From positions 5,456,337 to 5,520,336 of the forward strand of contig NZ_CP075169.1 of NCBI RefSeq assembly GCF_016865525.2: a DNA stretch of 64,000 nucleotides. The letters run 5' to 3'. Under the pieces are notes generated by a model that saw nothing but the letters and a program-made list of their open reading frames with translations, was not told the DNA's origin and ran no database searches. Shown piece by piece: positions 1-9,287 of the stretch; position 1 is the stretch's first letter; every line of letters starts with the position of its first letter. The stretch comes from Sodalis ligni. GTDB taxonomy: Bacteria; Pseudomonadota; Gammaproteobacteria; Enterobacterales; Enterobacteriaceae. The position numbers were made by a program, and so were the translations under genes.

Positions 1-316
1 GCGTATAAAAAATCGTGGTATTGCTTATTCAGAAAATCGATAAGCACCTCACCGCTTTGATTATTGTCTTTGATAATAGCTCTTAGAGGAATAATTTTAA
101 ACTCGAACAATTCATTATCAACATAAACGGTATTTTTGTTGATAGTGTATTTTTAAGAAAAATCTTATAATCTAAAAGATCATTTTCTATATATTTATGT
201 ATATCCCGATCAACACGAAACAGTTCATACCGATTAACGGTTTCATCGTTTCCTGTTCTAAGGGCATATATTCTTTCTTCATTCCCTAACGAAACAATAA
301 AAGGTTGGTTTTCTCA
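1..316 (-). pseudogene. C-terminal remnant of a large unrecognised protein (continues off the window)
   Basis: Reading on the minus strand after the stop at 321-323, a new frame gives a coherent protein-like sequence containing QPFIVSLGNEERIYALRTG, preceded by an in-frame TGA at 314-316. Near 145-165, beside a short T/A run, it must shift again to stay open, and then reads VYVDNELFEFKII out to base 1. The composition (charged, mixed alpha/beta-like) matches the two longer pieces upstream at 321-950 and 896-3064, so I read all three as one gene. I do not recognise the family. The true 3' end lies outside the window. What is seen: two frame changes and one stop in 316 bases. What is inferred: that the piece belongs to the same gene. 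Confidence 0.5.
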
Positions 317-320
317 AGCT

Positions 321-950
321 TCACCTTGATGTTTTGTCACATGGGTGATTATAGGCAAAGTTAATAGGTTTCCTGGTGTTCATGTTCAGCGCCACTGGAC
401 GGATAACCGCAGCCTGTGAAAAAATGAAATCCATTTCATCTTTTCCAGCCGACCTCATAGCGGAATAGAGTAGATACTCATTCAATGCTGAAAATTGATC
501 TGCGACGCTCAACGTCAGTTTTTGATACTCGTCCTCCAGGCTTGTCGGCGCGTCCTTGCAGGGAGGAGCAATGCCATTCATATACAATTCCTTGGCTTCA
601 GCTTTCCCTTTCAACTGCTTCTGTTCCTTAGTGAGTATGGGGTCAGCCAGGCTTGGTAGCGGGATTATTACAGAACACCTGTCGATGATTACATCAGCGA
701 GCTTCCCTCTGGCGAGCCATTGCCGAACAGCAGATTTGTAGCTATCAAGCTTCACTGTCATATCTTTAAGAGCCGCCTGAACCCCTTTTCTGTATTCAAG
801 ATAGTCATTGATTACTGCTGAAGTGGCGTCATGAATGTTCTCTACGCCATTCATTTTATCCGAAGGATTCTGAGCAGCGAATAGCAACGCGGGTGTTAAA
901 AATAGTGCTGTATTCCGGCTCCCACTCCATTGGCAATGGCTTGATCCCAC
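321..950 (-). pseudogene. Middle fragment of the large unrecognised protein
   Basis: This 209-codon frame overlaps the end of the 722-codon frame upstream by 55 bases. Its first residues look like out-of-frame translation, but from LTPALLFAAQNPSDKMNG onward it looks like genuine protein, and it would follow directly from the upstream piece if one base were gained or lost near the T run at about 899-904. It ends at a TGA (321-323), beyond which the sequence continues in another frame. It contains a helical stretch (residues 60-110) and no recognisable catalytic motif. Function unknown. Confidence 0.5.
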
Positions 951-3064
951 ATTTTCTCACCAATTGCCGAAACTTCCGTCCGGTTAAATTCACCTAAAGC
1001 ATTAATGCTGTCTAGGTATCGGCATCCTGCATACAGATCCGCAAATTCGTTTTCACCAGGCGAAAGGGACTTCACGCCGCTTTCGTTAATAAAATAATAA
1101 AGAAACGGCATTTCTTTCAATGTGTATCTGTACCAAAATCGATTGAAATAAGAATTCATCTCGGTGGAAAGATCATTAAGATCAACCTTACCGTCGGCTT
1201 GTAGTTTTTCCAGGGAAAATAGATACTTTATGCTGCTGATAGCTATGTGGGATGGATTTTTATCATTCATAATTTCTCTATAGGCATATTCAGCTGGATT
1301 TTTTTTGAGTATTGCTCCAAAAAGCCAACTGCTTATGGCAGATTCCGCCTGGGTAAGAGTTAATGTCTTCGTGTTTTCTCCGACAAATAAATTCAAGCTA
1401 TTAAGAATATATAATGGAATCGTTTTTTCAGTTAAATTATTAAGATGATATTCAGCAACCGCAGCGATAAGTTTTTCTAAAGAAATATTACCTTGACTAT
1501 TCTTTCTTGCAGGAAGGATTTTTTCTTTCCTGAGAAACCTAATGATTTTTTTATTGATTCTTAATATTATCACCTCATTATCACTGTTATTCACCGACTT
1601 CAATAAGTCCGAGGAACGCTGATTGCCTGAGACAGTGCTGCCTACACTTTCAATTGAGTTTATAAAGTTATAGAGTGCCCTTGCTCCGCCCACGATGGTC
1701 GTAAGAGCCAAAGAACCGAGGGCCACCATGAATTTTTTTCCTGACAGAACCGAGTGCGGTGCGTAAGCAGTAGTGGCCAAAGCGGCCGCTGTCATCAACG
1801 GGATACGCACATCGTTACTCCCTCCCCCGCCAGCAACAGACTTTTGCGGATTAACCACTGCGTTGGCAACCACATTTACGGAATTAAAATCCCTTTTTTG
1901 GACAGAATAACCAGATTTTGTGGTTAACAAGGGGGGAACTACGGCCACTGCGTCACACTTAGTATTTAGCTGTGAATTTAAAACTATATTGTTAATTTCT
2001 CGTTCATACGTTCTTGTTATTTTAGTGTTACAATTCTGTAACTCAGCAATTTTATGTCGCTGTTTTAGCTTTTCGACGCTCCAGGCATGAAGGGCACGGG
2101 CGGCATCGTTATGGTTAGCTTCTGGCACTGGCGAAAATTTATTGTTCGCGGTCGCTTTGGTTAATGATTCCGGGTAGACTGTTGAATTCGAATGAAATGC
2201 CAACAGTTCTGTTTTTCCGGTAAATTTGCCGGATAAGGCGTTAGGCATGTTTGTTTTAGAAAACGTATGCTGTGAGAGACGTTCGTCATTTTTATGAGTG
2301 ATTCTTACGAAGGTATCAACTTCAAACGCCGATTCCGGCAGGTCTCCCCGCGTTGCCGGCGCGATGTAGGCAGCGGCTCCACGCTGCGCCATATTCGAAA
2401 GAAGATGCCAATAGCAATTTACCCTAATCAGCAGGTTACCGAAAAAAATCGGCATCTTGAGCAACCTTCTTTGTGGAGCGCCTTCATCCGTCAGCCAATA
2501 TCTGGTGATAAGAGCAAAAACGGCCAGAGCCGTAAAAAAATTTCCTGAGGGATGGCCGTCGTCACGGCTTAGGTATTGATCAAAATAAGTCTCACTCGTA
2601 TAGTCCAGTATGGTTTCTCGTATAAAATGAGCCAACCCTGGAATGGGGTTATTGCTGCCAAACGTGCAGCAAGAGGCCAGACCCATCGCGTTTAAAAAGA
2701 CCATATCCACGTTTCTTTTTTCCGTGACGGCTATATACAGGCTGTGCGCGGCCATGACGACATCCACCGGAAGTCCCGGAAGAATTTTCGCTAATCCAGC
2801 CGAGATAAGTTCTGCTTGCTTCACTGCGCCCAAAATTCTAATAAGTTCTTTGACACAGCGGCGGCAGTCTTCCGTAAAAGGAATCATCGATTCAGCCTGT
2901 TCCGCTGGGGAAACAGGCGAACCGGAACGATCTGAATCATCGTGCCATTGCTCATTTATATTGAAATGCACGCAGGCATTTAACCAGATACCGGCGCTGT
3001 TTATGGCGGAAGACGCCGTTGAAAAAACGGTGACAATGGGTGAGACCAAAGGCGTTATGAGCAT
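896..3064 (-). CDS. Large hypothetical protein, N-terminal 722 residues of a broken gene
   Basis: A long open frame of 722 codons with no family I can name. It starts with a hydrophobic segment (about residues 1-30). A second hydrophobic pair lies near residues 420-470 (TAAALATTAYAPHS, then MVALGSLALTTIVGGARAL), preceded by a GGGG linker. The C-terminal part (after 480) is rich in charged helices, and ends with a stretch containing FLYYFINESGVKSLSPGENE. The size, hydrophobic hairpin and lack of enzyme motifs would fit a secreted effector or toxin, but nothing in the sequence proves that. The gene reads on through two shorter frames to base 1, so the intact protein would exceed 1,000 residues. 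The 140 bases upstream (3065-3204) are AT-rich and could hold its promoter. No partner gene is adjacent. Confidence 0.6.
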   Translation of the reverse strand: MLITPLVSPIVTVFSTASSAINSAGIWLNACVHFNINEQWHDDSDRSGSPVSPAEQAESMIPFTEDCRRCVKELIRILGAVKQAELISAGLAKILPGLPVDVVMAAHSLYIAVTEKRNVDMVFLNAMGLASCCTFGSNNPIPGLAHFIRETILDYTSETYFDQYLSRDDGHPSGNFFTALAVFALITRYWLTDEGAPQRRLLKMPIFFGNLLIRVNCYWHLLSNMAQRGAAAYIAPATRGDLPESAFEVDTFVRITHKNDERLSQHTFSKTNMPNALSGKFTGKTELLAFHSNSTVYPESLTKATANNKFSPVPEANHNDAARALHAWSVEKLKQRHKIAELQNCNTKITRTYEREINNIVLNSQLNTKCDAVAVVPPLLTTKSGYSVQKRDFNSVNVVANAVVNPQKSVAGGGGSNDVRIPLMTAAALATTAYAPHSVLSGKKFMVALGSLALTTIVGGARALYNFINSIESVGSTVSGNQRSSDLLKSVNNSDNEVIILRINKKIIRFLRKEKILPARKNSQGNISLEKLIAAVAEYHLNNLTEKTIPLYILNSLNLFVGENTKTLTLTQAESAISSWLFGAILKKNPAEYAYREIMNDKNPSHIAISSIKYLFSLEKLQADGKVDLNDLSTEMNSYFNRFWYRYTLKEMPFLYYFINESGVKSLSPGENEFADLYAGCRYLDSINALGEFNRTEVSAIGEKMWDQAIANGVGAGIQHYF

Positions 3065-3204
3065 GAGAATTCTCTTGATGCGGAACCGCTGGAATTTTCT
3101 TATATAATGTATTATTTGCGGAGGAAAAAATTAAAAAAAATGGCAAAATATCAAATAATAAAATAACTATTCCGTGATGGAACATCACCGAGGCTACCCG
3201 CCGA

Positions 3205-4471
3205 TCACACCGACACCCGGAGCAAATCCTTTAATCGGGTGGTATAGGCCGGCGACAGCATTTCCCGTTTCATTTGCCACTGCCGCCGGACGCCCTGGCC
3301 GGCGAAATAGACCCGGCTTTCGCCGCCGCGATTCAGTTTATCCAGGGTCTTCATTAATAACCCGCTGTTTACCCTCGGCTTGTAGTCATCAAATAAGCCG
3401 AACTGCGCCACCCCCTGATCAAAAAAATCACCCAGCACGACGCCCGCTTTCAAATAGCGCTGATCCTCCAGCCAGATACTCTCCAGGCATTGAACCGCCT
3501 GGGCGATGATATCCCGGGTATCATTGGTGGGAATGGGAATCAGGCCGGTGGCTTGATTGCCGTAGAATTGCTCCCCCTGGGCATGGGGGCTGGTGCGGAT
3601 AAATACCGATACCTGCCGGCAAAATTGTTTCTCGCCGCGCAGTTTCTCCGCCGCCCGGCCGGCATAATCACATACCGCCTCGCGCATGTCCTGATAGCGG
3701 CTGACACGCGATCCGAAGCTGCGGCTGCTGATAATCTGCTGTTTTACCGCCGGCACCTCCTCCACCGCCAGGCAAGATTCGCCGCACAGTTCCCTGACGG
3801 TGCGCTCCAGTACCACGCTGAAGTTTTTCCTGATAAACGCCGGCGGGGAATCCGCCAGCTGCAGCGCGGTGCAAATGCCCATGGCCCGCAGGTTTTTTCC
3901 CCATACGCCGCCCGATGCCCCACACGGCTTCCACCGGCATCAGCGCCATTAACCTGCGTTGGCGCAGGGGTGAGGAGAGGTCCACCACCCCACCGGTCTT
4001 ACGCCACTTCTTGGCCGCATGATTCGCCAGTTTGGCCAGTGTCTTGCTCGGAGCGATGCCCACCCCGGAGGTGAGCTTGGTACACTGCAGCAGGGTTTGC
4101 CGCACCTCCCGTCCGAACTGTTCCAAAGAGGCGCACGCGCTGACGCCGGTGAGGTCGAGGAAAGCTTCATCGATACTGTAAATTTCCACCGCCGGCGCCA
4201 TCTCCTCAAGGAGGGACATCACACGCTGGGACATGTCGGCATACAGGGCATAGTTACTGGAAAAGACCGCCACGCCGTGGCGGGCAAGATGCTCGCGGAT
4301 TTTGTAATAGGGCTCGGCCATATTGATACCCAACCGTTTGGCCGCCGCCGAACGTGCAATCACACAGCCGTCGTTATTACTGAGCACCACGACGGGCCGG
4401 TCCCGCAGCTCCGGCCGGAATACCGTCTCGCAGGATGCATAAAAGGAATTGATGTCTACCAGGGCATACAT
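3205..4471 (-). pseudogene. umuC: DNA polymerase V catalytic subunit UmuC, frameshifted
   Basis: UmuC is the Y-family translesion polymerase of the SOS response. The start ATG at 4471 gives MYALVDINSFYASCE, the conserved palm start with metal-binding Asp. SIDEAFLDL carries the second catalytic acidic pair, and GVGIAPSKTLAKLANHAAK is the nucleotide-binding region. After VWGIGRRMGK the frame is lost and resumes as MGICTALQLADSPPAF on to the little-finger domain and the end GQGVRRQWQMKREMLSP. Removing one A from the A6 run (plus strand T6, 3893-3898) restores about 420 residues, the normal family length. Longer upstream starts (to 4552) have no support. No umuD precedes it, although a perfect SOS box lies 18 bases before the ATG. 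Either a true lesion or a base-call error in the homopolymer. Confidence 0.9.
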
Positions 4472-4488
4472 GGATGCGCTCGCCTGAA

Positions 4489-4508
4489 TACTGTAATTAA
4501 ATACAGTA
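4489..4508 (-). promoter_or_regulatory. LexA (SOS) box upstream of umuC
   Basis: TACTGTAATTAAATACAGTA fits the LexA consensus CTGT-N8-ACAG exactly, with the preferred AT-rich centre and TA flanks. It lies 18 bases upstream of the umuC ATG, so LexA would block transcription of umuC directly. Confidence 0.9.
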
Positions 4509-4709
4509 TAGCGGCATGCGCTTCGCCTTGTGAAGCCACCCTCCCCCGGCAAACAGCCAACCCGTTGTTAACAGGAAATATTCAGTTATCGCTTTCGGGT
4601 TAAGGCTGTGCCGCCTTTATAAATCGTCTCATTTATCGCACCGTTATATAATAAATTACCTAACGTATCATATTTTTTGCTTTTTAAAAAACGGGGTTTT
4701 TATAACAAA

Positions 4710-4725
4710 ATTGTCCGAGAACAAT
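4710..4725 (+). promoter_or_regulatory. Palindrome in the dmsA upstream region, weakly FNR-like
   Basis: ATTGT-N6-ACAAT is a perfect inverted repeat 120 bases before dmsA. E. coli dmsA is activated by FNR under anaerobiosis, whose site is TTGAT-N4-ATCAA. This palindrome keeps only the outer TTG and CAA, so it is a weak candidate. The rest of 4553-4844 is AT-rich promoter-like sequence with no other site I can name. Confidence 0.3.
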
Positions 4726-4844
4726 ATTCGCTGATTATTTTTCATTCATCATCATAAAAGTAATTCATCAAATAACCATAAGCACACTATGTATATCCGT
4801 GCCGCCGGCAGACAGGATGATAAAAATATATCGGGGGATGGCAG

Positions 4845-7298
4845 ATGAAGGAAAACTTTCTTTTAACCGCCCTGGCCGAGTCGGGCATCAGCCGGCGCAG
4901 CCTGGTGAAAGGCGGCATGGCGGCGGGAGGACTGCTTATCGCCAGCAGCGCGCTACAGTTACCCTTCACATTCGCCCGTAGCGCCATGGCCCCGATCCCG
5001 GCGGCCGGGGCAGACGATAAGACGGTCTGGAGCATGTGCTCGGTGAACTGCGGCAGCCGCTGCGCGCTGCGTCTGCATACCCGCGATAACGAAGTCTACT
5101 GGGTTGAGACGGATAACACCGGTCAGGATATTTATGGCGATCACCAGGTGCGCGCCTGCCTGCGCGGCCGATCCATACGCCGCCGGATGAACCATCCCGA
5201 CCGGCTTAAATATCCGATGAAACGGGTGGGTAAGCGTGGTGAAGGCAAATTTGTTCGCATCAGCTGGGACGAGGCGCTGGATACCATTGCCGATAATCTC
5301 AAACGCATCGTCAAAGACTACGGCAACGAAGCGGTGTATATCCATTATTCATCGGGCATCACCGGCGGCAACTTTACCCGCTCCTCTCCGTCTGGCTCGC
5401 TGGTGACCCGGCTGATGAACTGCTACGGCGGTTCCCTGCAGCAATACGGCACTTACAGCACGGCGCAGATCAGCGCCGCCATGCCTTACACCTACGGCAG
5501 CAACGACGGCAACAGCACCTCGGACATCGTCAATACCAAGCTGGTGGTGATGTTCGGCAATAACCCGGCGGAAACCCGCATGAGCGGCGCCGGCATCACT
5601 TACCATCTGGAGCAGGCCCGTGAACGCGCCAACGCCCGCATGATTGTTATCGACCCGCGTTATACCGATACCGCCGCCGGGCGGGAGGACCAATGGATTC
5701 CCATCCGCCCCGGCACCGACGCGGCGCTGGTCTCGGCCCTCGCCTGGGTGTTGATTACCGAGAACCTGGTGGACCAGGCGTTTCTCGATACCTATTGCGT
5801 CGGTTACGACGAAAAAAACCTACCCGCCGGCGCACCGGCCAACGGCCACTATAAAGCCTATATCTTAGGCCAAGGGGACGATAAGACCGCCAAAACGCCG
5901 TTCTGGGCGGAAAAAATCACCGGCATCCCGCGGGATCAGATAATCAAGCTGGCTCGTGAAATCGGCGGCGCCAAACCGGCCTATATTTGCCAGGGATGGG
6001 GACCCCAACGGCAGGCCAACGGCGAACAGACGGCGCGCGCCATCGCCATGCTGCCGATCCTCACCGGCAATGTGGGTATCAACGGCGGCAACAGCGGCGC
6101 CCGTGAATCCACCTACACCATTACCATCGAACGGATGCCGGTGCTGAAAAACCCGGTTAAAACCCAGATCCCGGTGTTCATGTGGACCGACGCCATCTAT
6201 CGCGGCAAGGAAATGACCGCCCTGAAGGACGGCGTTAAAGGCAAGGCCAAGCTGGATGTGCCCATCAAGTTTATCTGGAACTATGCCGGCAATACCCTGG
6301 TGAACCAGCACTCCGATATCAACCGTACCCACAAGATTCTGCAAAACGAGCAGGACTGCGAGATGATTGTGGTTATCGAAAACTTTATGACCTCTTCGGC
6401 GAAGTATGCCGATATCCTGCTGCCGGACCTGATGACCACCGAACAGGAAGATATCGTGCCCAATGACTATGCCGGCAATATGGGGTATTTGATCTTCGGC
6501 CAGCCCTCCACCACGCCGAAATTCGAACGGCGCTCCATCTATGAGATAACCAAAGGAATCGCGCAGCGGCTGGGGCCGGATATCGAGCAGAAATTCACCG
6601 AAGGGCGCAGCCAGTCCGAATGGCTGCAGTTTCTCTACGGCAAGATGCTGGCGGAAGACCCCCTGCTGCCCTCTTACGATCAGCTGAAGGCCCAGGGGAT
6701 TTATAAACGCCGTGACCCGGACGGACATTTTGTCGCCTACCGGGATTTCCGCCAGGACCCCCAGGCCCATCCGCTAAAGACCCCCACCGGCAAAATCGAA
6801 ATTTATTCCACCGCCCTGTCCGCCATCGCCGCCACATGGGAACTGAAAGCGGACGAAGTCATCAGCCCGCTGCCCGTGTATGCCAGCACCTTCGAAGGCT
6901 GGAACGATCCGCTGCGCTCACGTTTCCCGCTGCAGCTGGCCGGATTCCACTATAAGGCGCGCACTCACTCTACTTACGGCAACATCGACGTATTGCAGGC
7001 GGCCTGTCCACAGGAAGTCTGGATCAACCCGCTGGACGCGCAAAGCCGGAATATCAACAACGGCGATCGGGTGCGGGTATTCAACGACCGGGGTGAAATC
7101 CGGATCTTCGCCAAGGTGACGCCGCGCATCCTGCCGGGCGTTACCGCCATCGGACAGGGGGCGTGGCACCAGGCCGATATGGCGGGGGACAAAATCGATC
7201 ACGGCGGCTGCATCAATACCCTTACCACCCAGCGCCCGTCGCCGCTGGCCAAGGGTAACCCGCAGCATACCAACCTGATTGAGATAGAGAAGGTTTAG
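4845..7298 (+). CDS. dmsA: Anaerobic dimethyl sulfoxide reductase, catalytic subunit A
   Basis: DmsA reduces DMSO and related S- and N-oxides with electrons from the menaquinol pool, using a molybdenum bis-MGD cofactor and one Fe-S cluster. The 817-residue length is typical. Residues 16-22 (SRRSLVK) are the twin-arginine export signal. CSVNCGSRC followed by C in VRACLRG is the N-terminal Fe-S cluster motif. GTYSTAQISAAM holds the Ser expected to ligate molybdenum, and PAYICQGWGPQRQANGE and the C-terminal molybdopterin dinucleotide-binding domain are intact. The start at 4845 puts the Tat motif at the usual distance from the N terminus. dmsB follows after 9 bases. The sequence matches DmsA more closely than the YnfE/YnfF paralogues, in my recollection of those proteins. 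Confidence 0.95.
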   Translation: MKENFLLTALAESGISRRSLVKGGMAAGGLLIASSALQLPFTFARSAMAPIPAAGADDKTVWSMCSVNCGSRCALRLHTRDNEVYWVETDNTGQDIYGDHQVRACLRGRSIRRRMNHPDRLKYPMKRVGKRGEGKFVRISWDEALDTIADNLKRIVKDYGNEAVYIHYSSGITGGNFTRSSPSGSLVTRLMNCYGGSLQQYGTYSTAQISAAMPYTYGSNDGNSTSDIVNTKLVVMFGNNPAETRMSGAGITYHLEQARERANARMIVIDPRYTDTAAGREDQWIPIRPGTDAALVSALAWVLITENLVDQAFLDTYCVGYDEKNLPAGAPANGHYKAYILGQGDDKTAKTPFWAEKITGIPRDQIIKLAREIGGAKPAYICQGWGPQRQANGEQTARAIAMLPILTGNVGINGGNSGARESTYTITIERMPVLKNPVKTQIPVFMWTDAIYRGKEMTALKDGVKGKAKLDVPIKFIWNYAGNTLVNQHSDINRTHKILQNEQDCEMIVVIENFMTSSAKYADILLPDLMTTEQEDIVPNDYAGNMGYLIFGQPSTTPKFERRSIYEITKGIAQRLGPDIEQKFTEGRSQSEWLQFLYGKMLAEDPLLPSYDQLKAQGIYKRRDPDGHFVAYRDFRQDPQAHPLKTPTGKIEIYSTALSAIAATWELKADEVISPLPVYASTFEGWNDPLRSRFPLQLAGFHYKARTHSTYGNIDVLQAACPQEVWINPLDAQSRNINNGDRVRVFNDRGEIRIFAKVTPRILPGVTAIGQGAWHQADMAGDKIDHGGCINTLTTQRPSPLAKGNPQHTNLIEIEKV

Positions 7299-7307
7299 GA
7301 GTAGCCG

Positions 7308-7925
7308 ATGAGTACGCAATACGGTTTTTATATTGATTCAAGCCGGTGTACCGGGTGTAAAACCTGTGAGCTGGCCTGCAAGGATTACAAAAATCTCGGT
7401 CCCAATGTCAGCTTTCGCCGCATTTATGAATATACCGGCGGCAGTTGGCAGCAAGACGGCTACGGTTATCATCAGGATGTTTTTGCCTATTATCTCTCCA
7501 TTGCCTGCAACCACTGCGAAGATCCCGCCTGCGTCAAGGTGTGTCCCAGCGGCGCCATGCATAAAGGCGACGACGGCTTCGTGGTGGTGAACGAAGATAT
7601 CTGTATCGGCTGCCGCTACTGTCATATGGCCTGTCCTTACGGCGCGCCGCAGTTCAACGCCGAGAAAGGCCATATGACCAAATGCGACGGCTGCCATGAA
7701 CGGGTGGCGGTGGGGCAAAAACCCGTTTGCGTGGAATCCTGCCCGCTGCGGGCGCTTGATTTAGCGCCCATCGGCGACTTGCGCGACAAATACGGCGATC
7801 TGGCCGCGGTGGCGCCGCTGCCCGACCCGATGTTCACCCAGCCCAATCTGGTTATCAAGCCCAACGCCGGCAGCCGGCCGCTGGGTGATACCACCGGCTA
7901 TCTTGCCAATCCTAAGGAGGTTTAA
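7308..7925 (+). CDS. dmsB: Anaerobic dimethyl sulfoxide reductase, iron-sulfur subunit B
   Basis: DmsB carries electrons from the membrane anchor DmsC to DmsA through four [4Fe-4S] clusters. Cysteine groups are visible in order: CTGCKTCELACK (residues 14-25), CNHCEDPACVKVCP, CIGCRYCHMACPYG and CDGCHE...CVESCP. Length of 205 residues equals the E. coli protein and the C terminus (TTGYLANPKEV) is the same type. An AGGAG-like site precedes the ATG. The last bases contain AAGGAGG, which also serves as the ribosome site of dmsC one base downstream, so translation is probably coupled. About 45 bases of this 3' end recur at 10905 as the beginning of the duplicated block. Confidence 0.95.
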   Translation: MSTQYGFYIDSSRCTGCKTCELACKDYKNLGPNVSFRRIYEYTGGSWQQDGYGYHQDVFAYYLSIACNHCEDPACVKVCPSGAMHKGDDGFVVVNEDICIGCRYCHMACPYGAPQFNAEKGHMTKCDGCHERVAVGQKPVCVESCPLRALDLAPIGDLRDKYGDLAAVAPLPDPMFTQPNLVIKPNAGSRPLGDTTGYLANPKEV

Positions 7926-7926
7926 T

Positions 7927-8787
7927 ATGGGTAACGGATGGTCGGAGTGGCCGCTGATGTTTTTCACCGTGGCGGCCCAGTGCGTGATTGGCGGTTACCT
8001 GATCATGGCCATGGTGCTGTTGGCGGGTAACCTGACGGTGGCAGGCATCCGCAAAGTGCATCTGTCGATGTTCTTTTTATGGCTATTGATGGGGCTGGGA
8101 TTCCTTGCCTCCATGATGCATCTGGGTTCGCCGCTGCGGGCCTTGAATTCATTAAACCGCATCGGCGCCTCGCCGCTGTCCAACGAGATCGCCGCTGGCT
8201 CGCTGTTTTTCGCCCTAGGGGGCATCTACTGGCTGATAGCTGTGCTTAATCGCATGCCCCGAATGGCGGGCAACATATGGCTGGTGATCACCGCCCTGTC
8301 CGGCCTGCTGTTTTTATATGCCATGGGCCGGGTCTATATGATAGATACCGTGCCCACCTGGGATACTGTTTATACCCCTCTTGGTTTCGTGCTGACGGTA
8401 TTTATCGGCGGACCGCTGCTGGGCTGCCTGCTATTGCAGGGCGCAGGCATCAGCGGTCCGGGCTGGCGCTACCTGCCCTGGGTAAGCGTTATCGCGGTGA
8501 TGATAAGCGTGGCGGCGGTAATGATGCAGGCCGCCGGTCTGGCCGCTATCCACAGTTCGGTACAGCAGGCCTCGGCGATGGTCCCCGATTACGGCCTGCT
8601 GATGGCGGGAAGGGTGTTGCTGCTGGGACTGGGACTGGCCTGCTGGCTTTGGCCGGTGGCCCGAGGCAAAACGCCGCCTGTAGCCGGGCTGGCGCTGGGA
8701 CTGGTGCTGATTATCGGCGGCGAACTTATCGGCCGGGCGGTATTCTACGGCTTGCATATGACGGTGGGCATGGCGATTGCCAGCTGA
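7927..8787 (+). CDS. dmsC: Anaerobic dimethyl sulfoxide reductase, membrane anchor subunit C (copy 1)
   Basis: DmsC anchors DmsAB to the inner membrane and oxidises menaquinol. The 286-residue protein has about eight hydrophobic segments, beginning MGNGWSEWPLMFFTVAAQ. The start follows AAGGAGG by six bases and lies one base after the dmsB stop, so an earlier in-frame ATG inside dmsB is unlikely. A second nearly identical copy lies at 10955-11815; the two proteins differ at about five positions (for example T/N in VPTWDxVYTPLG and C/R in LLGxLLLQ). This copy is the one in operon with dmsAB. Confidence 0.93.
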   Translation: MGNGWSEWPLMFFTVAAQCVIGGYLIMAMVLLAGNLTVAGIRKVHLSMFFLWLLMGLGFLASMMHLGSPLRALNSLNRIGASPLSNEIAAGSLFFALGGIYWLIAVLNRMPRMAGNIWLVITALSGLLFLYAMGRVYMIDTVPTWDTVYTPLGFVLTVFIGGPLLGCLLLQGAGISGPGWRYLPWVSVIAVMISVAAVMMQAAGLAAIHSSVQQASAMVPDYGLLMAGRVLLLGLGLACWLWPVARGKTPPVAGLALGLVLIIGGELIGRAVFYGLHMTVGMAIAS

Positions 8788-8895
8788 TGCATGATCTCCA
8801 TGCTTCAGGCTGGCCGTTGGTCTTATTGCGCTAACTGTGGAACCTGCCGGCTTAGGCGACCGGTTTTCTAACCCATCAAATTTGCCGTGAAAAAT

Positions 8896-9158
8896 TTATT
8901 GTTTCACTTTTTTCTGGGATTCGGCGCGGCTTGCAACAGGACTGTAACTTAGGGTTAAGGACCCTGTTATTGTATCCGCAATGAGAACGTCACCGCCATT
9001 AGCGTATACATTGCCTTTAACATTTTCGGCCAGGTTTAAAGCTCCATTCAGATTTTAATTTTTAATGAATTTTCTGATACATCTGTACCGGATGAATGAG
9101 CGCATTGATTCGCAGTGGCTGGACTGGTGCCTGGCTGTGAATTTCCTGAAATTTGCAT
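8896..9158 (-). pseudogene. Short beta-repeat-family protein, frameshifted
   Basis: An ATG at 9158 opens MQISGNSQPGTSPATANQ, an N terminus rich in Ser, Asn and Thr like that of the larger repeat proteins nearby. After about 36 codons the frame closes. One base shift restores LNGALNLAENVKGNVYANGG and DVLIADTITGSLTLSYSP, the G-x-[IV]-x-[IV] pattern of the family, ending at TAA (8896-8898). Intact it would be about 87 residues. In the second duplication copy the middle is deleted, leaving about 100 bases (11925-12025). Function unknown; no signal peptide seen. Confidence 0.5.
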
Positions 9159-9287
9159 GTTGTTTAAATCCATCTCTTCTATAGTAATGAGCTCTAAAAA
9201 TACCTAATTTGATATTCTTAAAGCCTTTTCTCTCCCTTTACTTTTTATTTCTGATCTTTTATTGCCAGCAAAACAACGTTTTGGGAA

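Larger units (their letters stand above)
7877..9166 (+). repeat. Direct duplication, copy 1 (dmsB tail, dmsC and downstream DNA)
   Basis: From the last 45 bases of dmsB through dmsC and about 170 bases beyond, the sequence is repeated almost base for base at 10905-11984. Past that point copy 1 has about 160 bases (8957-9119) missing from copy 2, after which both share the stretch that encodes MQISGNSQPGTSP on the minus strand. The offset is 3,028 bases. Confidence 0.9.

Noticed and set aside
4553..4844. A definite FNR box for dmsA
   Set aside because: Only a palindrome with partial likeness was found (4710-4725); it is listed at low confidence.
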